Part shown: positions 30,266 through 39,651 of the stretch, one piece after another
Numbering within the stretch: the stretch's first letter is position 1
Layout of the letters: every line of letters begins with the position of its first letter
Assembly: GCA_004010275.1 (NCBI GenBank)
Contig: RBWT01000030.1
Location: 1-54,765 of the forward strand
Length of the DNA stretch: 54,765 nt
Direction: 5' to 3'
DNA from: Streptomyces huasconensis
GTDB taxonomy: Bacteria > Actinomycetota > Actinomycetes > Streptomycetales > Streptomycetaceae
Notes under the pieces: generated by a model
Seen by the model: only the letters and a program-made list of their open reading frames with translations
The model's database searches: none
Told to the model about the DNA's origin: nothing
Position numbers and translations under genes: made by a program

Positions 30266-31524
30266 GGGATCTCCATGGTCACCATGGTCGGACCGCCCGC
30301 GGGGCTGCTGACGGCCAGTACGCCGTCGAATGTACCGAGCCGGCGTTCGACCCCGCTCAGCCCGGACCCCGCCCCGAGCGCCGCCCCGCCCTTGACGTTG
30401 TCGGTGACCGCGATGCGCAGCATGCCGTCGCCGTGGTGCAGGTCCACCCAGACGCGGTCGGCACCCGAGTGCTTGATCGCGTTGGTCAGCGCCTCGCTCA
30501 CCGCGAAGTACGCGGCCGACTCGACCGGCGCCTCCGCCCGGCCCGGCAGCTCCACGTCGACCTCGGTGGCGACCGGCAGCCGCAGTGCGAGGGCCTTCAC
30601 CGCGTCGCCCAGGCCGCGCTCGGCGAGCACCGGCGGGTGGATGCCGCGCACCAGGTCGCGCAGCTCGGTGAGCGCCTCGCCGGAGTCCTGCCGGGCCTTG
30701 GCCAGCAGCGCCTTGGCCTTGGCGGGGTCCGTCTCGATGAGCGCCTCGATGGTGCCGAGGTCCATGCCCATGGCCACCAGGCGGGCCTGCGCGCCGTCGT
30801 GCAGATCGCGTTCGATGCGGCGCAGCTCGGCGGCTGAGTTGTCCACCGCGTCGTGCCGGGTCTCGGTCAGGCGGTCCACGCGCCGGGCCAGTTCGCGCTC
30901 CCGCATGGCCGGGGTGGGCGCGAGGAAGGCGCGGGCGAGGAGGAAGTGCGTACGGACGAGGGAGGTGTTGACCAGAACGCCCAGCGCGAAGAAGGCCACG
31001 CCGAGCGCCGCCGCCTGGTTGGCGGTGGACTGCGAGGTGACGTGGATGAAGGCGTACCACTCGCCGCCGCCCGCCTCGTGGATCGGCTTCCACACGCCGA
31101 GCGCGAGGACAAGGCCGTACACCGTGTAGAGCGGCAGCAGCGCCGGGGCGAGGATCGCGACGACGGTGCCCGCCGTCATGTTGACCAGCAGCCATTGGAG
31201 GTCGCGCCAGGTCGCCGGGTCCTTCAGCATCAGCGTGCAGCGCTCCACCTGCCCCGCCACGCCGCCGCGCAGACCGGCGGGGAGCGGCCGGTAGGGCACC
31301 GGGATGTCGACGCCGGACCACGCGGCGGCCCGTGCGCGCTGGGCGTCGGCGTACTTGCGCACCGCCGTCAGGACGACGGGCGTGGTGAACAGGCCGATGC
31401 CCAGCAGCATGAACGCGATCGACAGGACCGAGAACACGAAGAGGACGATCGACCCCACCAACGAGAAGATCGTCAGATAGAGGCCCTGCGCCCCCGCGGT
31501 CAGCGCGTTCTTCAGTCTCGTCAT
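30250..31524 (-). CDS. Sensor histidine kinase (HisKA_3 type, NarL-system partner)
   Basis: 424 residues from ATG 31524. An N-terminal sensor has about four to five membrane helices (GLYLTIFSLVGSIVLFVFSV and the following). The dimerisation/H-box is RIERDLHDGAQARLV and the ATPase domain contains EALTNAIKHSGADRVWVDL and GSGLSGVERRLGTFDG. An upstream ATG at 31635 adds 37 Arg/Pro-rich residues. The kinase and its regulator diverge from the MMPL transporter, a layout often meaning that the system controls that transporter. Confidence 0.9.
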   Translation of the reverse strand: MTRLKNALTAGAQGLYLTIFSLVGSIVLFVFSVLSIAFMLLGIGLFTTPVVLTAVRKYADAQRARAAAWSGVDIPVPYRPLPAGLRGGVAGQVERCTLMLKDPATWRDLQWLLVNMTAGTVVAILAPALLPLYTVYGLVLALGVWKPIHEAGGGEWYAFIHVTSQSTANQAAALGVAFFALGVLVNTSLVRTHFLLARAFLAPTPAMRERELARRVDRLTETRHDAVDNSAAELRRIERDLHDGAQARLVAMGMDLGTIEALIETDPAKAKALLAKARQDSGEALTELRDLVRGIHPPVLAERGLGDAVKALALRLPVATEVDVELPGRAEAPVESAAYFAVSEALTNAIKHSGADRVWVDLHHGDGMLRIAVTDNVKGGAALGAGSGLSGVERRLGTFDGVLAVSSPAGGPTMVTMEIPCALS

Positions 31525-31641
31525 GGTCGGCAGTCCCTCTCGTCGAGCCGGTGTCCCGGCAGCCCGGTCGCGTGCTGCGTCCGGCCCGGGAACAGTCTCG
31601 CCCGTGCGACGGGGGCGGGTCATTGGGCTTTCCACCCGGGC

Positions 31642-31665
31642 GGGGGTGTACCTGACGACACCCCC
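31642..31665. promoter_or_regulatory. Inverted repeat in the kinase-MMPL divergent region
   Basis: Perfect arms GGGGGTGT (31642-31649) and ACACCCCC (31658-31665) with an 8-nt centre, between the divergent kinase (start 31524) and MMPL gene (start 31792). It could be an operator for the LuxR-type regulator. Confidence 0.35.
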
Positions 31666-31791
31666 CGGCCTCGCCCTGTGCCTCGGGGAGCGGGGGGTTC
31701 GGCGGCTGGGGCGTCCGGCCCGGGATTCCTAGCGTGAGGCAGACCTGTTCGACGTCGACTCACTGATGCGGATTGATGGGGGCGGATCGCC

Positions 31792-34169
31792 ATGAGGCAG
31801 AACCTCGCGGCACGACTCGGGGTGTGGAGCGCACACCATCGCAGGACGGCCGTGCTCGGCTGGCTGGTCTTCGTGGTCCTCGCCACGGTCCTCGGCGGGG
31901 CCTTCGGCATGGTCACCGCCTCCGACGACGAGATGGGCGTAGGCGACTCGGGTCGGGCCGCCGAGATCCTGAAGGACGCCGGCATCGACGAGCCCGCGGG
32001 CGAACTCGTCATGGTCAGCGCGCGGACGCCCGACGGCTGGCGCGAGGCCGCCGCCGACCTGTCGAAGGCCCTGACCGCGACCGGTGACGTACGCGGCCTC
32101 CAGCGCCGCTGCCCTCCGAGGACGGCAGGGACGCGCTGCTCCGCTTCGCGGTCAAGGGCCCGTCCGACGAGGCCGCCGACCGCGTCCAGCCGGTCCTCGA
32201 CGCCGTGGCCGAGGCGGGGGAGAAGGGCGCGGCCCACGGCATCGCGGTCCACCAGTTCGGCGACGCCAGCTCCGAGAAGCACCTGTCGGACCTGCTCGCC
32301 GACGACCTGAGGAAGGCCGAGTTCACGGCGGTGCCGCTCGCGCTCGGCATCCTCCTGATCGCCTTCGGCGCGGTGGTCGCGGCGCTGCTCCCGGTCGGCC
32401 TCGCGCTCACGGCGTGCGTGGCGGCGTTCGGGCTGCTCTCCCTGGCCAGCCATCAGCTGCACCTCTTCGAGACGACGTACTCCGTGATGTTCCTGATGGG
32501 GCTCGCGGTCGGCGTCGACTACTGCCTGTTCTATCTGCGCCGGGAGCGGGACGAGCGGGCGGCGGGACGCGACGCGGGGACGGCCCTGCGGATCGCCGCG
32601 GCCACCAGCGGGCGCGCCGTGCTCGTCTCCGGTCTGACGGTGATGGTCGCGATGGCGGGCATGTTCCTCTCCGGCCTGCTCCTCTTCAAGGGCTTCGCCG
32701 TCGCCACGATCCTGGTGGTGTGCGTGGCGATGGCCGGTTCCGTCACGGTCCTGCCCGCCCTCCTCGCCGCGGGCTCGGCGACCGGGTCGACGCGGGCCGT
32801 CTCCCCTTCCTGAACCGCCGCCCCAAGAAGGGCACGCGCGGGGGCGGTGGCATCGCGGGCACACTGCTGCGGCCCGTCCTCGCCCGCCCGAAGGTCTTCG
32901 CCGTCGGCGCGACGGTGCTGCTCCTCGCGCTGGCCGCCCCGGCGCTCGGCATGAAGACCGAACAGCTGGGCCTGGAGAAGCAGTTCGGCTCCGACGCCCC
33001 GCTCTCCGTCTCGTACAAGAAGATCACCGAGAAGTTCCCCGGCGGCCCTTCACCGGCCCTGGTGGTCGTCACCGCCGACGACATCGACGCGCGGCCGGTG
33101 CGCGACGCGCTCACCGCCTCCGCGGCGGGCGGGCGACGGCGCCGAACTCACCGTCCACCGGGCGGCCGACGTCGCCGAGATCGCGGTGCCGCTGCCGGGC
33201 GACGGCACGGACGCCGAGGCGAGGAAGGCGCTGGGCGAACTGCGCGACGAGACGGTCCCGGCCGCTTTCCGCGGCGTGGCCGCCGAGGCCCGGGTGGGCG
33301 GTGACCTCGCCTCCTCCGAGGACTTCGGCGACCAGCTCGCCAGGGGCATCGTCCCCGTCTTCGCCTTCATCGCGGCGGTGACGTTCCTGCTGATGCTCCT
33401 CAGCTTCCGCTCGGTGGTGATCGCCGCGACGTCGATCGTCCTCAACCTGCTGTCGGTGGGCGCCGCCTACGGCGTCATGACCGCCGTCTTCCAGCACGGC
33501 TGGGGCGCGGAGCTGATCGGCTCGGAGAAGGCCGGCGCGATCGAGAACTGGATGCCGCTGTTCGTCCTCGTCGTCCTCTTCGGACTCTCCATGGACTACC
33601 ACGTGTTCGTGGTCTCCCGGATTCGCGAGGCGCGGGACCGGGGCCTGGACAACCGGGCCGCGATCCGCGAGGGCATCACGCGCACGGCGGGCGCGGTGAC
33701 CGGCGCCGCCGTCATCATGGTCGCGGTGTTCGCGGTCTTCGGCACGCTGTCGATGCAGGACATGCAGCAGATGGGCGTGGGCCTCGGCGTGGCCGTCCTG
33801 CTGGACGCCACGGTGGTCCGCATGGTCCTGCTGCCGTCGGTGATGGCCCTGCTGGGGGAGCGCAACTGGCGTACGCCGCGCGCCCTTTCGTGGCTGCCGA
33901 AGGTCGCGCTCGGCGAGGAGAGCCCGCCCGCCGCGTCCGCCGGGCGGCACCCGGCCGGGCGCACGCGCCGCACTGACCCACCGGCGACGGCACCCCGCGG
34001 ACGCACCCGCCCCCGGCGCACACCGCGCCGGGGGGCGGGTCACGTCACAGGCCCAGCACCTTCGCCTCCTTCTCGGGGGCGAGCCCGAGGACCGGCCGGT
34101 CGGGGCGCTGCGGCGGCGTCCCGCCGATGGAGCGGAGCCACTCCCAGGTGTCGCGGACCGTGTCCATGA
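31792..34169 (+). CDS. MMPL-family membrane transporter (frameshifted)
   Basis: About 725 residues or slightly more. An N-terminal helix (TAVLGWLVFVVLATVLGGAF), an outer domain, then a membrane block with LFETTYSVMFLMGLAVGVDY and a second copy with WMPLFVLVVLFGLSMDYHVF. The doubled Gly-x-x-x-Asp-Tyr motifs are typical of RND/MMPL exporters of lipids or antibiotics. Breaks near 32098, 32775 and 33130 are each one missing base. The last frame stays open to 34169, running across a terminator (34005-34040) and into the convergent SDR gene. A stop in another frame at 33974-33976 is therefore the more likely end. Confidence 0.83.
34005..34040. terminator. Strong bidirectional terminator hairpin
   Basis: ACCCGCCCCCGGCGC (34005-34019) pairs with GCGCCGGGGGGCGGGT (34025-34040), about 15 bp with one bulge and a 5-nt loop, between the convergent MMPL and SDR genes. 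Confidence 0.8.
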
Positions 34170-35030
34170 CGGGCCGCGTCCTGAGCCCCGCGGCGACCGC
34201 CTTCCGCGAAGAGGTGCGGTGCATGGTGTCGTGCAGCTCCCCGGGCGCCAGCCATACCGGCAGCTCCATCCACTGCTCGACGCCCGCCTCCAGGATGACG
34301 TCGGGCTCGGTCCAGCGCAGCTCCGCGTCACCGCCGACCACCCGCGCGCACGCGTCGAGCAGCTCGCCCATGGTGATCCGCCCCATGGGGCTGACGAGGT
34401 TGTACGCGCCGTGCAGCCCGGCGACGGCGGCGTCGAGGACCCACTCCGCGAGGTCCCGCACGTCGACGTACTGGATCTCCAGGTCCCGCGGTCCGGGCGC
34501 GAGGACGGGCCCGCCCCGCGCGATCCGGTTCAGCCACCACGGCAGCCGGCCGATGTTCTCGTGGGGGCCGAGGATCAGCCCGGCCCGTGCGAGCACCGTC
34601 CGCTCGGGCCCGAAGGCACCGAGCACGGCCAGCTCGCCGCCCCGCTTGTCCCGCGCGTACTCCGACGCCTCGGCGTCCGGGTCGCCGTCCACCACGGGGA
34701 AGCTCTCGTCGGAGCCGGCCGCGCCCGGGTACCGGTAGACGGAACCGCTGGAGATGTACACGTACCGCCCGGCCCGCCCCGCGAGCAGCTTCGCCGCGTC
34801 CCGTACGACATGCGGTGCCGACGACCGGGCTTCGACCACCACGTCCACTCGCCCCCGGCGAGCCCGGCGAGGCCGCCCTCGGCGGTGCGGTCGCCGTGGA
34901 CGGCGCGCACCCCGTCGGGCGCCGCGTGGCGGCCGCGGTGGAAGACGGTCACCTCCCAGTCACGGGCGAGCGCCGCCTCGGTGACGGCACGGCCCACGAA
35001 CTCGGTACCACCCAGTATCAGAAGTCTCAT
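34045..35030 (-). CDS. NAD-dependent epimerase/dehydratase (extended SDR) (one frameshift)
   Basis: About 328 residues. The N-terminal Rossmann motif is MRLLILGGTEFVGRAVTEAA, and the later part has YVYISSGSVYRYPG and a Tyr-x3-Lys-like YARDKRGGE, as in extended SDRs. The frame shifts near 34850, where one G is missing (GGEW to DVVVEARSS). The sugar or isoprenoid substrate cannot be told. It lies 81 bp downstream of the winged-helix regulator on the same strand. Confidence 0.85.
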
Positions 35031-35111
35031 GGGGAGGACTCTGCCCTGGTCACGGGGGTCAGGGGAACGTCTTCCGCTCCCAGCGGAGAGCGCGAGCGGC
35101 GGCACCCTCGC

Positions 35112-35690
35112 TCAACGCGGCGTCGGCGGCGCGTACTTGTACCCCACCCGCCGCACCGTCTGGATCGTCCCGCGGTGCTCGGCGCCGAGCTTGCGCCGCA
35201 GCCGCGCGACGTGGACGTCCACGGTGCGCCCGTCGCCCACGTGCCCGTACCCCCACACCGTCGACACCAACTGGTCGCGGGTGTGCACCCGGTGGGGGTG
35301 CTCGACGAGGTGCGCGAGGAGTTCGAACTCCAGGTACGTGAGGTCGAGCGGGCGTCCGGCGACCTCGGCGGAGCGCTGGACGGGGTCGATGCTGATCGGC
35401 CCGTCGGCCGGCGTCCTGGTCACCCGCGGCTCCGGTGGCCCCGGTACCGCCGCGGGCGCCTGTCCGGCCGGTACGAGGACGAGGTAGCCGACCATCGGCG
35501 GCTGACCCGGCAGGGTCGGCAGGGTGTGCTGCGGCGCGGGCAGCCAGGTGGCGCCCGGCGGCAGGAAGTCGGCGATCGGCACGGCGGGGTGGGGTTCGTC
35601 GGGGTCGACGGCCCGCAGGCGTCCCCGGGCGGCGGGAACGGAACCGGCGGTGGCGGTCGCGGCTGCGGTGAAGGTACGGGAGTTCGCCAT
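35112..35690 (-). CDS. glnRII: Winged-helix regulator beside glnII, probable GlnRII
   Basis: 192 residues. The C-terminal about 95 residues form an OmpR-type winged helix (PLDLTYLEFELLAHLVEHPH; DVHVARLRRKLGAEHRGTIQ; VRRVGYKYAPP). The N-terminal half is not a receiver domain but a proline-rich region with PPMVGYLVLVPAGQAP, so no phosphorylation site is visible. In S. coelicolor the GlnR paralogue GlnRII is encoded next to glnII, and the location here fits. The name is inferred from position and DNA-binding domain, not from a search. Confidence 0.62.
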   Translation of the reverse strand: MANSRTFTAAATATAGSVPAARGRLRAVDPDEPHPAVPIADFLPPGATWLPAPQHTLPTLPGQPPMVGYLVLVPAGQAPAAVPGPPEPRVTRTPADGPISIDPVQRSAEVAGRPLDLTYLEFELLAHLVEHPHRVHTRDQLVSTVWGYGHVGDGRTVDVHVARLRRKLGAEHRGTIQTVRRVGYKYAPPTPR

Positions 35691-35783
35691 GTGAGGTCAG
35701 CTCTTTCGCGCGAAGAAGGAGTCGAGTCGTCGAGAAACAGACGTACGTCGTGCTCGCGCGGGGCGAAGGCCGTGGGGACGGCT

Positions 35784-35906
35784 TTAGAGGGCCCGCGCGT
35801 TCGTCGCGCGGCAACACATCCGGTCGAAGTCGTGATGCTGCCGGGAGGGCCAGAAGGGCTCGAGGTCATGACGACCTGTCGCGGAGTTCTGGTTGCTGCT
35901 GCCCAT
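35784..35906 (-). CDS. Small ORF (40 residues) with a Cys-Cys pair
   Basis: In the 304-bp gap between glnII and the winged-helix gene, a minus-strand ORF reads MGSSNQNSATGRHDLEPFWP, then SRQHHDFDRMCCRATNARAL and TAA. Its composition (low Pro/Gly, His, Phe, Trp, Cys-Cys) is unlike random GC-rich frames. The ATG 35906 has a G-run directly upstream; an in-frame ATG at 35915 is possible. It ends 94 bp before the regulator and may be a leader peptide or a small regulatory protein. Confidence 0.5.
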   Translation of the reverse strand: MGSSNQNSATGRHDLEPFWPSRQHHDFDRMCCRATNARAL

Positions 35907-35933
35907 GCCCCCCATTGAAGCAGATGGAGCGAT

Positions 35934-35975
35934 GACGGCGGGGGCGCCCACCGCGATCGGTGGACGCCCCCCGTC
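35934..35975. terminator. Terminator downstream of glnII
   Basis: GACGG-c-GGGGGCG-CCCACCG pairs with CGGTGGACGCCCCC-CCGTC around a CGAT loop, about 20 bp with minor mismatches, 20 bp beyond the glnII stop. Confidence 0.72.
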
Positions 35976-35994
35976 GGTGACGGTCACGGCGGGA

Positions 35995-37023
35995 TCAGAC
36001 CTGACCGGCCTTCTCCAGGGCGGTGCAGCAGGTGTCGACGAGCAGACGCGTCACGACGTACGGGTCGACGTTCGCGTTCGGGCGGCGGTCCTCGATGTAG
36101 CCCTTGCGGTCCACCTCGACCTGCCACGGGATGCGGACCGAGGCGCCGCGGTCGGAGACGCCGTAGCTGTACTCGTTCCAGGGGGCGGTCTCGTGCAGGC
36201 CGGTGAGGCGGTCGTCGATGCCGGCGCCGTAGTTCTTGACGTGGTCCATCGGCTTGGAGCCCTCGCCGAGGGACTCGCAGGCGGTGATGATGGCGTCGTA
36301 GCCCTCGCGCATGGCCTTGGTGGAGAAGTTGGTGTGCGCGCCCGCGCCGTTCCAGTCGCCCTTGACCGGCTTCGGGTCGAGGGTCGCGGAGACCTTGAAG
36401 TCCTCGGCGGTGCGGTAGAGCAGCCAGCGGGCGATCCACAGCTGGTCGGAGACCTCCAGCGGGGCGAGCGGGCCGACCTGGAACTCCCACTGGCCGGGCA
36501 TGACCTCGGCGTTGATGCCGGAGATGCCGAGACCGGCCTTGAGGCAGTTCTCCAGGTGCGCCTCGACGACGTCACGGCCGAAGATCTCGTCCGAACCGAC
36601 ACCGCAGTAGTAGCCGCCCTGCGCGGCGGGGAAGCCGCCGACGGGGAAGCCGAGCGGGCGGTCGCCCTCGAAGAAGGTGTACTCCTGCTCGATGCCGAAG
36701 ATGGGCTCCTGCGCGGCGAAGCGGCCCGCGACCTCGGCCAGCTCGGCGCGGGTGTTGGACTCGTGCGGCGTCATGTCCGTGTTGAGGACCTCGCACAGTA
36801 CGAGGACGTCCTCGCCGCCGCGGATCGGGTCCGGGCAGGTGAAGACCGGCTTGAGCACGCGGTCCGAGGCGTGACCCTTGGCCTGGTTCGTGCTGGAGCC
36901 GTCGAAGCCCCACAGCGGCAGCTCGGCGCCCTTCGCGTCGTCCCCGAGGATCTTCGTCTTCGAACGGAGCTTCGCCGTCGGCTCGGTGCCGTCGATCCAG
37001 ATGTACTCAGCCTTGAAGGTCAC
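35995..37023 (-). CDS. glnII: GlnII, glutamine synthetase II (eukaryotic-type)
   Basis: 342 residues, the usual GSII length. It begins with GTG 37023 (MTFKAEYIWIDGTEPTAKLR) with GAGG just upstream. It has the GSII motifs WGFDGSSTNQA, FGIEQEYTFF, NAEVMPGQWEFQVG and ASVRIP. It makes glutamine from glutamate, ammonia and ATP; GSII is decameric, heat-labile and not a GlnE target. A GlnR box lies 90-127 bp upstream (37113-37150), so activation under nitrogen limitation is expected. The frame is intact. Confidence 0.96.
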   Translation of the reverse strand: MTFKAEYIWIDGTEPTAKLRSKTKILGDDAKGAELPLWGFDGSSTNQAKGHASDRVLKPVFTCPDPIRGGEDVLVLCEVLNTDMTPHESNTRAELAEVAGRFAAQEPIFGIEQEYTFFEGDRPLGFPVGGFPAAQGGYYCGVGSDEIFGRDVVEAHLENCLKAGLGISGINAEVMPGQWEFQVGPLAPLEVSDQLWIARWLLYRTAEDFKVSATLDPKPVKGDWNGAGAHTNFSTKAMREGYDAIITACESLGEGSKPMDHVKNYGAGIDDRLTGLHETAPWNEYSYGVSDRGASVRIPWQVEVDRKGYIEDRRPNANVDPYVVTRLLVDTCCTALEKAGQV

Positions 37024-37112
37024 GGGGGCCTCATCCTTGAAACGTTCGGTACGGCGCAGAACGTGCGGGTGCTGCGGTGCCGTGGTGATGAGCGGCAGCC
37101 TGGCAATCCGCG

Positions 37113-37150
37113 ATTTCCCGGCCGTTGCCCTCATGTGAACCCCGTGTTAC
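37113..37150 (-). promoter_or_regulatory. GlnR box upstream of glnII
   Basis: Read on the minus strand: GTAAC-n6-TTCAC-n6-GCAAC-n6-GAAAT, four 5-bp elements with exact 6-bp spacing, matching the known Streptomyces GlnR pattern gTnAc-n6-GaAAc twice. It lies between glnII and the membrane protein at 37172. Confidence 0.85.
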
Positions 37151-37171
37151 CTGCGCCGGGTGTGGCTCACG

Positions 37172-37641
37172 TCACTTGATGACCGCGTTCGCCGCGGCGA
37201 TGGCGACGCCGATCGCCGCGTCCGCGTCGCCGAGCGACCGCCGAGCGCCGCCGGCAGCCCGCCCGCAGCGCGGCGAGGGTGCCCCAGCCGAAGAGGAGCG
37301 CGGTGTTCAGCAGCAGTCCGGTGGACGTGACGGCCGGCTCGGGCCAGTGGAAGGCGCCGGCGAGGAGCAGCAGGGCCACGGTCGGCCAGCAGGCGACGAT
37401 GACCGGCCACTCGTCGAGGAGCGCCCGGGCCAGCTGCCGCCAGCGGCGGAGGGCGGAGCCCGGCCGGTGCGCGGACATGTGGTGGGCGTAGCCGTGCGCG
37501 AGCGCGGCGTGCGCCCGCGGTCACCATGACCCAGGCCGCGTCGTAGCAGGGCGTGTAGGCGGCGCCCTCCGAGTGCAGCGCCGCCAGCAGCGCGCTCGCG
37601 AGGACCGTTCCGTATACACCTCCGAACATCCAGCTCCGCAC
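37172..37641 (-). CDS. Small integral membrane protein upstream of glnII (frameshifted)
   Basis: About 156 residues with four hydrophobic segments (WMFGGVYGTVLASALLAAL; CYDAAWVMVTAG; VIVACWPTVALLLLAGAF; LLLNTALLFGWGTLAAL). Two breaks, near 37518 and near 37240, are single-base. The restored end AIAAANAVIK stops at 37172, 22 bp before the GlnR box. No family recognised. Its position next to the GlnR box is suggestive, but the box faces glnII. Confidence 0.65.
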
Positions 37642-37720
37642 GGCGCGCTCCTTTCTCCGCGTTCTCGCTCTGCGTCTTCCGGAGCTGTCAACGCTATGCG
37701 GGTCTATGTAACGGTTTGCC

Positions 37721-38193
37721 TTATATGCCCCATCGGTCCTCGGTCATTGGTTCCCGGGCATGGCCGAGCACCCCGCCCAGGAAGCCCTTGACCGCCGCGA
37801 GCTGCTGCTCGTCGTACCCCTGGAGCAGTTCCACCGTCCACCCGATGAGAGGGCCGAAAAAGGACTGCCCGAGCGCCACCGCCCGCTCCTCGATCTCGAT
37901 CAGCACCCGGCGCCGGTCACGCGCGTCCCGTACGCGGCGGACGTGGCCGAGCCGCTCCAGGCGGTCGATGAGGCCGGTCGTGCCCGCCGAGTGGAGGCCG
38001 AGTTCCGCGCCGAGGCGTCCCGCCGTCAGGCCGTGCCCTCCCGCCGCGCGTCCATCAGGCAGATCAGGGCGCGTACGTCGGTGGGGTGCATGCCGTAGCG
38101 CGCGGCGAAGTCGGCGGTGCGCAGGCTCAGTTCGACGGTGACGGCGCGCAGGAGGTGGACGACCTCCAGCTCCGCGTCCGGGCTGTCCGGCAT
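37721..38193 (-). CDS. MarR-family regulator (one frameshift)
   Basis: About 157 residues from ATG 38193 (MPDSPDAELEVVHLLRAV). The winged helix is LTAGRLGAELGLHSAGTTGL, IDRLERLGHVRRVRDARDRR, followed by C-terminal dimerisation helices. The frame breaks near 38040, one base. It is divergent from the alpha/beta hydrolase at 38251, and a palindrome in the intergenic region (38208-38230) is the obvious operator. Confidence 0.82.
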
Positions 38194-38207
38194 GGTCTTC
38201 CTCACAT

Positions 38208-38230
38208 ATTCTCTCGCTCAGCGAGATAAT
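38208..38230. promoter_or_regulatory. MarR-type operator palindrome
   Basis: ATTcTCTCGCTcAGCGAGAtAAT: 7-bp perfect inner arms (TCTCGCT/AGCGAGA) around one base, plus outer ATT/AAT. It lies in the 57-bp divergent gap between MarR and hydrolase starts and overlaps the expected promoters. Confidence 0.68.
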
Positions 38231-38250
38231 GCGAGGAGGCCGACCCACCC

Positions 38251-39108
38251 ATGACTGATCCGGCTGACCCCGAGGCGTTCCAGGCGGCCTACGACACCGT
38301 CCTCGCCAAGTGGCCCGAGGGCACCACCACGCGGACCGTGCCGACCCCCTACGGGCACACGCGCGTCACCGTCCACGGCCCCGCCGACGGCGCCCCGCTC
38401 GTGCTGCTGCCCGGCGGCGCGCGACCGGCCTGAGCTGGTTCGCCAACGCCGCCGAACTCGCCCGTACGCGCCGGGTGTTCGCCGTCGACCTGGTCGGCGA
38501 CCCCGGGCGCAGCGTCCCGGTGGCCGAGCGGCCGGTCCGGACCGTGACCGACCTGACGGCCTGGCTGGACGCCCTGCTCGACGCCTCGACATCCCGGCGC
38601 CGACCTGGGCGGCCACTCGTACGGGGCCTGGATCGCCCTCCACCACGCCCTGCGCGCGCCCGGCCGCGTGCGGCGCCTGGTGCTCGTCGACCCCACGCGG
38701 TGCTTCGCCGGGTTCCGCCCCGGCTACCTGCTGCGCGCCCTGCCCACGCTGCTGGGCCCCTCGGCGCTCGACCGCGCCTTCCTCGCCTGGGAGACCGGCG
38801 GCGCCCCGCTCGACGCCGACTGGCTGGCGCTCCAGGAGCGCGCCGCCGCCTTCCCCGCCGCCAGGCCGGTCATGGGCCTACGCCCGGCCCCGGCCGCCCT
38901 GTGCACCCTGCGCCCGCCCACGCTGGTCCTCCTGGGAGGCCGCAGCCGTGCCCACGACGTCCGCAAGGTCGCCTCCCGTGCCGCCGCCCTGCTCCCGGAC
39001 GCGACGGTGGCGACCCTGCCCGGCGTCTCGCACCACGCGCTCCCGCATGCACGCCCGGGCGAACTGACCCGGGCGGTGAGGGAGTTCCTGTCAGGCGCGT
39101 CAGGGTGA
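38251..39108 (+). CDS. Alpha/beta-fold hydrolase (frameshifted)
   Basis: About 286 residues. GAGGAGG lies 10 bp before ATG 38251. The serine nucleophile elbow is GHSYGAW, the oxyanion region LVLLPGGA is before the first break, and the catalytic His lies in LPGVSHHALPHARPG. Breaks are near 38425 and 38595. It is probably repressed by the divergent MarR protein. Such enzymes hydrolyse esters or peroxides; the substrate is unknown. Confidence 0.8.
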
Positions 39109-39115
39109 GAGTGCG

Positions 39116-39490
39116 TCAGCGCGAGAGCGCGTCCCGTACCGCCTCCTCGGTGCGGGCCACCACCGCCGTGCCGTCGTCCGCTGTGATAATGGGGCGCTGG
39201 ATCAGCTTCGGGTGGTCGGCGAGGGCCTTGATCCAGCGCGCGCGGCCCGAGGCGTCGCGCGGCCAGGCCTCGCGGTCCTTGAGGTTCAGCTCCTTGGCGG
39301 CCTGCTCCTGGGTCCGCGTGATGTCCCACGGTTCGAGGCCGAGGCGATCGAGGACGGCGCTGATCTCGTCCTCGGTCGGCACGTCGTCCAGGTAGCGCCG
39401 CACGGTGTAGTCGGCGCCCTCCGCGTCGAGCAGCGTCAGGGCACTCCGGCACTTCGAGCAGGCGGGGTTGATCCAGATCTCCATGCCCAC
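39116..39490 (-). CDS. ArsC/Spx-like arsenate reductase family protein
   Basis: About 122-124 residues, thioredoxin-like ArsC fold. The N-terminal active-site loop is NPACSKCRSALTLL (Cys-x2-Cys), and RPIITADDGTAVVAR is the conserved late segment. GGAGG is 6 bp before GTG 39490; ATG 39484 would be 12 bp away, so GTG is preferred. It may reduce arsenate or be a redox protein; no ars operon surrounds it. Confidence 0.78.
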   Translation of the reverse strand: MGMEIWINPACSKCRSALTLLDAEGADYTVRRYLDDVPTEDEISAVLDRLGLEPWDITRTQEQAAKELNLKDREAWPRDASGRARWIKALADHPKLIQRPIITADDGTAVVARTEEAVRDALSR

Positions 39491-39651
39491 ACGCTACCTC
39501 CGGAACACTCGCCCCAGGCCGCCCGGCGCGCCCTTATTCGAACACCCCAAAGGCCGTCTGGCCAGCGGCGATTGTCAGTGCCCCGCAGTAGAATCACAGT
39601 AGTGTTCGAGGGCGCCCGACGGGGGGTCCCGACCGCGACAGGAGGATGCCC

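Noticed and set aside
33974..34169. Extended C-terminus of the MMPL protein
   Set aside because: The last about 65 residues are Arg/Pro-rich, cross a strong terminator and overlap the convergent gene, so they are probably not translated.
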